Source: a bacterium
GTDB taxonomy: Bacteria; Coprothermobacterota; Coprothermobacteria; Coprothermobacterales; JAADFF01
Reading direction: 5' to 3'
Length of the DNA: 48,162 bases
Assembly: GCA_027063755.1 (NCBI GenBank)
Contig: JAMORD010000040.1
Span: forward strand, 1-48,162
Shown: in pieces, positions 43,000 through 48,162 of the stretch
Layout: every line of letters starts with the position of its first letter
Numbering within the stretch: position 1 is the stretch's first letter
Translations under genes and position numbers: made by a program
Notes under the pieces: generated by a model
What the model was told of the DNA's origin: nothing
Database searches by the model: none
Seen by the model: only the letters and a program-made list of their open reading frames with translations

Positions 43000-43333
43000 A
43001 GGTGCGGATCAGTATCTGGCTCTGATTAGAGAGCTGAAGGATCTGATCCGCACCCAGGGCCGCTATATCTCACAGTGGGACAGCAAAAAAGTTGAAGAGC
43101 TAACCCCGCTGATAGAGGAAAAAGCGGCCATTTTTCGTAGTTGGTGGGATGATCCTCAGCAAAGAGAAAAGTTGCTTTCTAATGAAGAGATTTTAATGGA
43201 ACTTCCTGAGCTCCTTGAGCTTTTGGATAACAACCTCGTGATGCTTAGCATGGCCGTCAGTATGTACAAAGAAGTATTTAAAACTCTGGAGAGTGGTGTA
43301 TCTACTTACGACTTTTCCGGCAGGGTGAGGTGA
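42992..43333 (+). CDS. flgN: FlgN-like flagellar export chaperone
   Basis: Probable chaperone of the hook-filament junction proteins FlgK and FlgL. The 113-residue helical protein has no strong motifs, as usual for FlgN, but shows LIRELKDLIRTQGRY and a long helix with acidic and Leu residues, and it is located exactly between flgM and flgK, the standard place. The start overlaps flgM by 8 bases. The first codons form part of a 12-bp inverted repeat. Assignment relies on size, helical content and order. Confidence 0.7.
   Translation: MSKGADQYLALIRELKDLIRTQGRYISQWDSKKVEELTPLIEEKAAIFRSWWDDPQQREKLLSNEEILMELPELLELLDNNLVMLSMAVSMYKEVFKTLESGVSTYDFSGRVR
43001..43054. repeat. 12-bp inverted repeat spanning the start of flgN
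   Basis: GGTGCGGATCAG (43001-43012) and CTGATCCGCACC (43043-43054) are exact reverse complements, 30 bases apart, starting 9 bases after the flgN start codon. Folded, they would hold a 12-bp stem just inside the ribosome entry zone. The intervening loop includes AAGGAT, a GGA that CsrA-type proteins favour, though this is thin evidence. Confidence 0.5.
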
Positions 43334-43339
43334 TGGCCT

Positions 43340-45121
43340 ATGCTAGGTGCAGGGAATATTGCCCTTGAGATAGCAAAGCGTTCTCTTGGTGCACATATGC
43401 TCCTTATGGATGTTGTGTCCCATAATATTGCCAATGTCAATACGCCTGGCTATACAAGACAGCGTGGGATTGCCGAAACAACTTATCCGTTTGGTGTGCC
43501 CGGTATGGGCTATATGGGAATTCCCGGTCAGATAGGAACAGGTGTTGAAGTTAAATATATTCAGAGACTGAGAAATGATTTTCTTGATAGGCAATTTAGG
43601 CAGGAAAATGGTGTGCTCGGTCAAGAAGAGGCCAAAGAGGGGGTTTACGATGTCATAGAAACCATGCTTCAAGAACCCAGTGATATAGGTTTAGGCTCTG
43701 TTATATCTGCATACTTTGATGCGTGGCAAGAGCTTAGTGTGACTCCAGAAGACCCTGCCATACGCAATATGGTTATTGAACGCACGAAAAATCTTATTGA
43801 CACTTTCCATCACTATGCCAATCAGCTTATTGATCTTAGGGCTGAGATAGATTTTCAGATAAAGGAAACTGTAAAGAAGATTAATACCTTGGCCCATCAG
43901 ATAGCTGATCTCAACGGAAAGATAGAGCAGGCTCTGGCTGCTAACCAGAGACCTAACGATATGTTAGATAAGAGAGATTATCTTATAGACCAGCTTAGTA
44001 AACTTGTCAATGTCAGGGTTGAAAAGCTAGATAATGGTGGAGTTTCGCTATTTGTGGGTTCTATGAATATCATAGATGACAGAAGGGTTAATCCTATAGA
44101 GGTATTTAAGAATACAGAGATTAATGCATCCGATGTATCCGACCTTTCCAGTGCCACAACAAAGTTTGTTAGTTCTTATGGCAACAAGGGTTGGAATGGT
44201 GAAAAGGTTCGCTTCAATGGTTCACCTGATGGTGATGGGGGCACATTCAGTGGTGTAGATCCTTACAACACATCGGTGAATACATTGTGGGTGAAGTTCT
44301 TTAGTGATTCACCTGATGAGTCTGTAAAATATGTTGCTCTTGACAATAAGAGTTTAAGAAGTGGAAAACTGTTTGGCCTCATAGAGGCCCGCGATGATGT
44401 CATATGGAATACCCTTGAAAAGCTTGATAAGCTTGTATGGGGACTCGTTTCCCGTGCTAATGAAGTTCATAGACAGGGTGCAGACCTCCATGGTAATACC
44501 GGTGAAGATATATTCCTTGTACCTGATAGTATTTATACATCTTCAAGACCACAAGATTTGGTAGCCACATTGTATGCTGGTGATGATTCTAGTGGTTTGT
44601 GGAAGAGTTCAAACTTCAGGGGTATTGCTGCCCATGTGTATCTCAATCCCGATATAGATGGGCATCCTGAAAAACTGGCTGCGGCAAGACAAGACTCTTC
44701 TGCTGGGGTTGGTCCCGATGGATATTACAACCTGTCTGGTGATTCTACAGTTGCTGTTGCTATGGCCCAGTTGAGAGATATTAATATGGGACAAACTTCT
44801 ATTACCGTAAACAATTATCCCATCAGTTTGACATCTCCGGCTAACTTTACCAGCGATATGGTGCTTAAGAGCACCCGTGAATATTTTGATTCATGGGTAT
44901 CTGGTATAGGCTCTGATTCTGAAAACAACAAGACTATAAAGAGCAATGTAGAAAATTTGACGAAAATGCTTGACCTGAAGAGAAAGCAGGAAAGTGGTGT
45001 CAATTTAGACGAAGAGGCCGCTGACATGATACGCTTTCAAAAAGCCTATAATGCTGCTGCTCGTATTGTCTCAGTAATGGAACAGGTGATGGATACGATT
45101 ATTAATTTAGGAAGGGCATAA
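43340..45121 (+). CDS. flgK: Flagellar hook-associated protein 1 (FlgK)
   Basis: Joins hook and filament. The 593-residue protein has the N-terminal axial motif ISHNIAN-like VVSHNIANVNTPGYTRQR, YFDAWQELSVTPEDPAIRN typical of FlgK, a long coiled region (about 130-230), a variable middle and the C-terminal VNLDEEAADMIRFQKAYNAAARIVS. Both ends fit FlgK. It begins with an ATG after GAGGTGA, 6 bases past the flgN stop. flgL follows after 13 bases. Confidence 0.94.
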   Translation: MLGAGNIALEIAKRSLGAHMLLMDVVSHNIANVNTPGYTRQRGIAETTYPFGVPGMGYMGIPGQIGTGVEVKYIQRLRNDFLDRQFRQENGVLGQEEAKEGVYDVIETMLQEPSDIGLGSVISAYFDAWQELSVTPEDPAIRNMVIERTKNLIDTFHHYANQLIDLRAEIDFQIKETVKKINTLAHQIADLNGKIEQALAANQRPNDMLDKRDYLIDQLSKLVNVRVEKLDNGGVSLFVGSMNIIDDRRVNPIEVFKNTEINASDVSDLSSATTKFVSSYGNKGWNGEKVRFNGSPDGDGGTFSGVDPYNTSVNTLWVKFFSDSPDESVKYVALDNKSLRSGKLFGLIEARDDVIWNTLEKLDKLVWGLVSRANEVHRQGADLHGNTGEDIFLVPDSIYTSSRPQDLVATLYAGDDSSGLWKSSNFRGIAAHVYLNPDIDGHPEKLAAARQDSSAGVGPDGYYNLSGDSTVAVAMAQLRDINMGQTSITVNNYPISLTSPANFTSDMVLKSTREYFDSWVSGIGSDSENNKTIKSNVENLTKMLDLKRKQESGVNLDEEAADMIRFQKAYNAAARIVSVMEQVMDTIINLGRA

Positions 45122-45134
45122 GGAGGTGTAAAAG

Positions 45135-46136
45135 ATGAGAGTATCTAACACATTTTTACATGAAAGAATGCTTTACGATATACAGTCGGTTATGACCCGT
45201 CTTGTGAGGGCTCAGAATGAGCTGTCTTCTGGTAAGCGTATACTGAAGCCGTCTGATGACCCGCTGGGAACAGCGCTTGTTCTTCGTTGGCGTGGACAGA
45301 TTTCTAAGATGGATAGGTGGCAGAAAAACATAGAGGAACTTCAAAGCAGATTTGAGATGTCTGAAAGTAATCTTGATACGGTTAAAGATTTGCTGACAAG
45401 GGCGAGAGATATTTTTATCAGGGGTGGTTCTGACTCTCTTGGTCCAGATGAGAAGAAGGCCCTTGCCGACGAACTTGACCAGATACTTCAGGAGCTTGTT
45501 AATAGAATGAATGCCAAGTATGGTGATAGATATCTGTTTGCCGGGGCTGATGTCTTGCATAGACCCTTTGAGGTGCAGAAAGATGCCACAGGTAAGATTA
45601 TCGCTGTGACATATCACGGTTATCCTATACCTTCCCGTGATCCTTCTACAGGCAATCTCAATGAAGAAGCTTGGCTTCCCGTTGAGGTAGGTGAAGGTGT
45701 AACAATGCCTCAGAATGTGCCTGGTGATTGGGCTGTTATGAAAGAAACAAATGCTACATCACCATCTGATGACCTAAAGATGTTTAGGGTTATTATCCAA
45801 GCAAGGGATGCCCTGGTTCAAGATAAAAATTTGTCTGTGGAGCAGTATACCGATGCCAATGGGAATCAAGAGGCCTTTATTGACAGCATAGATAAAGTAC
45901 TTGCCCGTGTAGGTGAGGCTTTGGCGTATATAGGCACAAAGGTTGAGAGGCTGCAGGGACTTCATACATTTTATGAAAAAATGCGGGTAAACTATGAGGG
46001 ACTGCGTAGCAAACTGGAAGATGCCGATGTGGCCGAGGTGTATATCAACTATTCTAAGGAGCAACTTGTATATCAGAGTGCACTAAAGGTTGCATCTAAC
46101 ATACTGACCCCAAGCCTTATTGATTACATCAGGTAG
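45135..46136 (+). CDS. flgL: Flagellar hook-associated protein 3 (FlgL)
   Basis: Second junction protein between hook and filament. The 333-residue protein starts MRVSNTFLHERMLYDIQSVM, has the flagellin-like N-terminal LSSGKRILKPSDDPLGTALVLRWR, and a C-terminal DADVAEVYINYSKEQLVYQSALKVA. The middle contains a typical YLFAGADVLHRPFE segment. AAGGAGGTG precedes the ATG. The gene order flgK-flgL-fliW-csrA is widely conserved. Confidence 0.94.
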   Translation: MRVSNTFLHERMLYDIQSVMTRLVRAQNELSSGKRILKPSDDPLGTALVLRWRGQISKMDRWQKNIEELQSRFEMSESNLDTVKDLLTRARDIFIRGGSDSLGPDEKKALADELDQILQELVNRMNAKYGDRYLFAGADVLHRPFEVQKDATGKIIAVTYHGYPIPSRDPSTGNLNEEAWLPVEVGEGVTMPQNVPGDWAVMKETNATSPSDDLKMFRVIIQARDALVQDKNLSVEQYTDANGNQEAFIDSIDKVLARVGEALAYIGTKVERLQGLHTFYEKMRVNYEGLRSKLEDADVAEVYINYSKEQLVYQSALKVASNILTPSLIDYIR

Positions 46137-46146
46137 GTGATATTAG

Positions 46147-46599
46147 ATGGTTGTCAATACCAAGATATTTGGTCCTATAGATGTGCCTGAAGAGTCTATA
46201 ATTCTGTTTCCACAAGGACTTGTCGGGCTTCCTTGGCTTCAGAGGTTTGTGCTTATTCAGGAAGAAGGATTGGAGCCGTTTTTTACCCTGCAGTCTGTAG
46301 ATGAGGCAGACTTTGCCTTGTGGATAGTGCCTTCTTTGTTTATTGACCCTGAATATGCTCCCCCTGTTGATGAGATAGAGATAGCGGATCTTGGTAATAA
46401 AGACGATATACTACCCATGATTATTGTGTGGACCGAGGAAACAGATGATGGCAGTCATAAGACATATGCCAACTTGAAGGCACCACTTCTCATCAATCCT
46501 AAAATAAAGAAGGGGAGACAAGTTGTTATAGACATAGAAGAGTATCCTCTGAAAAAAGACATAACGGCGGTGGTAGACAGTGCTGGTACTAACGCGTAA
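46147..46599 (+). CDS. fliW: Flagellar assembly factor FliW
   Basis: Binds flagellin and CsrA and so couples filament export to translation control. The 150-residue protein has the FliW pattern: IILFPQGLVGLPWLQRFVLIQEE, PFFTLQSVDEADFALWIVPS (split), and NLKAPLLINPKIKKGRQVVID. Length is normal. Its last 20 bases overlap csrA, so both partners are translated together. It begins 10 bases after flgL. Confidence 0.93.
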   Translation: MVVNTKIFGPIDVPEESIILFPQGLVGLPWLQRFVLIQEEGLEPFFTLQSVDEADFALWIVPSLFIDPEYAPPVDEIEIADLGNKDDILPMIIVWTEETDDGSHKTYANLKAPLLINPKIKKGRQVVIDIEEYPLKKDITAVVDSAGTNA

Positions 46600-46849
46600 A
46601 AAGGGAGAGGCAATAGTAATTGGCGATAACATTAAGATTGTTGTCGTCTCTGTTAGTGGTGATTCTGTAAAGATTGGTATTGAGGCTCCTTCTGATGTCA
46701 AGATATTAAGGGCAGAACTCCTTGAGGCTGTCAAAGATATCAATGTTGTAGCATCAAAGGCTATTCCCCATGTAAAGATGAAAAAGGGAGGGACAAAGCC
46801 CTCCATTCTTACCGACCTTACTATTAAGGCACAAAGAAAAGAAAATTAG
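46580..46849 (+). CDS. csrA: Carbon storage regulator CsrA
   Basis: RNA-binding dimer that represses translation of target mRNAs such as that of flagellin; held by FliW. The 89-residue protein starts MLVLTRKKGEAIVIGDNI and shows VKIGIEAPSDVKILRAEL, the standard CsrA fold. It has about 20 residues more than E. coli CsrA (61), ending in a basic tail. The GTG start is in the final codons of fliW. The stop TAG overlaps the TAA of the convergent PFK gene. The flagellin gene is not in the window. Confidence 0.93.
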   Translation: MLVLTRKKGEAIVIGDNIKIVVVSVSGDSVKIGIEAPSDVKILRAELLEAVKDINVVASKAIPHVKMKKGGTKPSILTDLTIKAQRKEN

Positions 46850-47823
46850 AAGAAGATAGATGCCTCTTCGTAGAGTTTTATATCGGCATATTTAGGTTTT
46901 TCTACTACAATCTCCAGTGGTTTTGTTGTTAGTGTTTCTCCTTCTATAGCAACAAACATACCATTTTCACCGTTTAGTATGGCATCTACAGCCTTGATAC
47001 CCATACGTGTAGCCAAGAGTCTATCGGTCACTGTAGGCGAACCTCCCCTTAGCTGGTGACCCAGTACGGTAGCCCTTGCTTCAAAGTTGCCTCTTTCGGA
47101 TATGAGTTTTTTCAATGCACTGCCTACACCGTTTTTCTCTTTACCGGGAATATCTGCTCCTTCGGCCACTACGATAATGCTGAAGTCTTTACCCCTTCTT
47201 TTTCTATCCATAATATGGTCTATAAGCTTGTCAATATCAAAGGATATTTCTGGTATGACTATGTAATCTGCACCACCTGTGATACCACCTATCAAGGCTA
47301 GCCAGCCAACATCGCCCCCCATAACTTCTACCACCATAACTCTGTGGTGGGATTCAGCTGTTGTATGTAATCTATCAAGAGCTTCGGCCACTGTTGTTAC
47401 TGCCGTGTTAAATCCAATCGTGGTATCTGTACCGATAATATCATTGTCTATTGTTTGTGGTATACCAATAACATTGATGCCTGCTTGATACAATTTATGG
47501 GAAGCTATAAGTGATGGTCTATCGCCGACGACAACGAGGTAATCAATACCGTATCTTTCCATTTCATCTTTGATGATGGCAATATCCTCTTCATTTTCCG
47601 TAGGGTCAAATGTTGATGATCCCAATATCGTGCCTCCGGCGGGGAGTATTCCCGATACACTCCTTGAAGTTAATACGATGATATCATCATTGAGAAATCC
47701 CAGAAATCCTTTTCTAATACCAACAAGCTCTATATCGTGCCTAAGGGCATATCTGACGATACTTCTTACCGCTGGATTACCTCCGGGTGCATCAGCGCCG
47801 GTTGTTACTACACCGATTTTCAT
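46846..47823 (-). CDS. 6-Phosphofructokinase-family protein with degenerate active site
   Basis: The 325-residue protein is collinear with bacterial PfkA: GADAPGGNPAVRS at the N terminus, PQTIDNDIIGTDTTIGF with the catalytic Asp126, TAESHHRVMVVEVMGG, and ATVLGHQLRGGSP. Key sites differ. The nucleotide loop GGDGS is GDRPS (100-104), so Asp103 and Gly104 of E. coli are Arg and Pro. The F6P arginine of MGR is Gly170, and Arg72 is Thr71. The first motif GGDAPG is GADAPG. I doubt ordinary ATP- or PPi-dependent activity; a different substrate or a regulatory role is possible. The ATG follows AAGGGAGGTTT. The stop overlaps csrA. Confidence 0.8.
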   Translation of the reverse strand: MKIGVVTTGADAPGGNPAVRSIVRYALRHDIELVGIRKGFLGFLNDDIIVLTSRSVSGILPAGGTILGSSTFDPTENEEDIAIIKDEMERYGIDYLVVVGDRPSLIASHKLYQAGINVIGIPQTIDNDIIGTDTTIGFNTAVTTVAEALDRLHTTAESHHRVMVVEVMGGDVGWLALIGGITGGADYIVIPEISFDIDKLIDHIMDRKRRGKDFSIIVVAEGADIPGKEKNGVGSALKKLISERGNFEARATVLGHQLRGGSPTVTDRLLATRMGIKAVDAILNGENGMFVAIEGETLTTKPLEIVVEKPKYADIKLYEEASIFF

Positions 47824-47888
47824 AGGGCAAACCTCCCTTGTATTTGATTGAATGATATCTGTCTAATACAATTATAACGGTGAGGAGT
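47824..47888. other. Divergent intergenic region between the PFK gene and tadA
   Basis: A 65-base AT-rich region. Candidate -10 boxes are TATAAC at 47873-47878 toward tadA, with TTGAAT 19 bases upstream, and TATAAT at 47876-47871 toward the PFK gene. The two overlap, so the promoters would compete. No operator-like palindrome is seen. Confidence 0.3.
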
Positions 47889-48162
47889 ATGGAAGATATA
47901 GTTGCAGAGGACATATATTTTATGAAATTGGCACTAAAAGAAGCAGGGCTTGCATGGAATCACGAGGATGTGCCCATAGGTGCTGTTGCCGTGAAAGATG
48001 GGAAGGTTATTGCCAGGGCTCATAATATGAGACAGGTGCTTGGTGACCCAACAGCCCATGCGGAAATCTTACTTCTTAGGAAGGCTTCCCATGTGCTTGG
48101 TACATGGTATTTAACCGATGTTGTTGTATATGTAACCCTTGAGCCTTGCATGATGTGTACAG
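47889..48162 (+). CDS. tadA: tRNA-specific adenosine deaminase TadA, cut by the window end
   Basis: Deaminates the wobble adenosine of tRNA-Arg to inosine. Only the first 91 residues are present. They include the zinc and catalytic residues in HAE (His57, Glu59) and in PCMMC (Cys87, Cys90), with GAVAVKDGKVIARAHNMR before. This matches TadA, and the HAE/PCMMC order also fits related deaminases; the spacing and surrounding residues favour TadA. The ATG follows GGTGAGGAG by a few bases. It is divergent from the PFK-like gene. Confidence 0.9.
   Translation, partial: MEDIVAEDIYFMKLALKEAGLAWNHEDVPIGAVAVKDGKVIARAHNMRQVLGDPTAHAEILLLRKASHVLGTWYLTDVVVYVTLEPCMMCT

Noticed and set aside
47495-47560. Frameshift explaining the odd PFK loop GDRPS
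   Set aside because: Flanking residues align gaplessly with PfkA on both sides, and no shifted frame restores GGDGS.
1-48162. CRISPR arrays, insertion sequences, prophage, tRNA or rRNA genes
   Set aside because: I looked for spaced repeats, transposase motifs, cloverleaf patterns and rRNA cores and found none; nearly all bases are coding.

Overview
This 48 kb window is dense, ordinary bacterial chromosome: 49 protein genes, two of them cut by the window ends, with almost no intergenic DNA. I see no tRNA, rRNA, CRISPR array, insertion sequence, phage gene or integration site. Thermophile-like codon choice (many AGA/AGG and ATA codons), GTG/TTG starts, strong GGAGGTGA ribosome sites, a two-subunit GcvP, ThyX, and a cheC-cheD-FliA motility cluster suggest a deep-branching thermophile. 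Thermotogota fit best; Coprothermobacterota, Caldisericota or Clostridia-like lineages remain possible. This is inference from gene content, not a placement.

Layout. (1) 1-6974 (+): DHH-like remnant, truB, ribF, folD, a small unknown, metK, priA. (2) 7068-9861 (+): feoB, feoA and a DtxR-type regulator, a ferrous-iron uptake locus. (3) 14901-9865 (-): ahcY, a KtrB/TrkH potassium channel subunit, and an unusual PilZ membrane protein. (4) 14998-31661 (+): a Ski2-like helicase, then thrS, a one-pass membrane protein, gcvT-gcvH-gcvPA-gcvPB, rho, thyX, prfA, prmC, a PP2C phosphatase and a Ser/Thr kinase, nearly all overlapping or touching. (5) 32804-31658 (-): an ICMT-like methyltransferase and trmI. 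(6) 32857-46849 (+): a DUF2225 protein, cheW-cheA-cheC-cheD, fliA, small unknowns, two rod genes, an HDOD gene, then flgM-flgN-flgK-flgL-fliW-csrA. (7) 47823-46846 (-): a PFK-family protein; tadA starts at the right edge (+).

How the parts fit. MetK and AhcY make and recycle S-adenosylmethionine by-products; FolD, the glycine cleavage system and ThyX share methylene-tetrahydrofolate. FliA, FlgM and a sigma-28-like promoter before flgM form the usual flagellar checkpoint, and FliW-CsrA the usual post-transcriptional one.

What is unusual. Several family members have lost key catalytic residues while the fold and reading frame are kept: PriA has no helicase motifs, the PFK lacks its nucleotide loop and two substrate arginines, FolD lacks its catalytic lysine, and the first protein appears to lack the DHH motif. 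A c-di-GMP-type PilZ domain is fused to a DUF2254-like membrane domain beside a potassium channel gene. A complete intrinsic terminator lies inside the first codons of priA, and near-perfect 12-14 bp stem-loops sit early in gcvPA, thyX, the HDOD gene and flgN.
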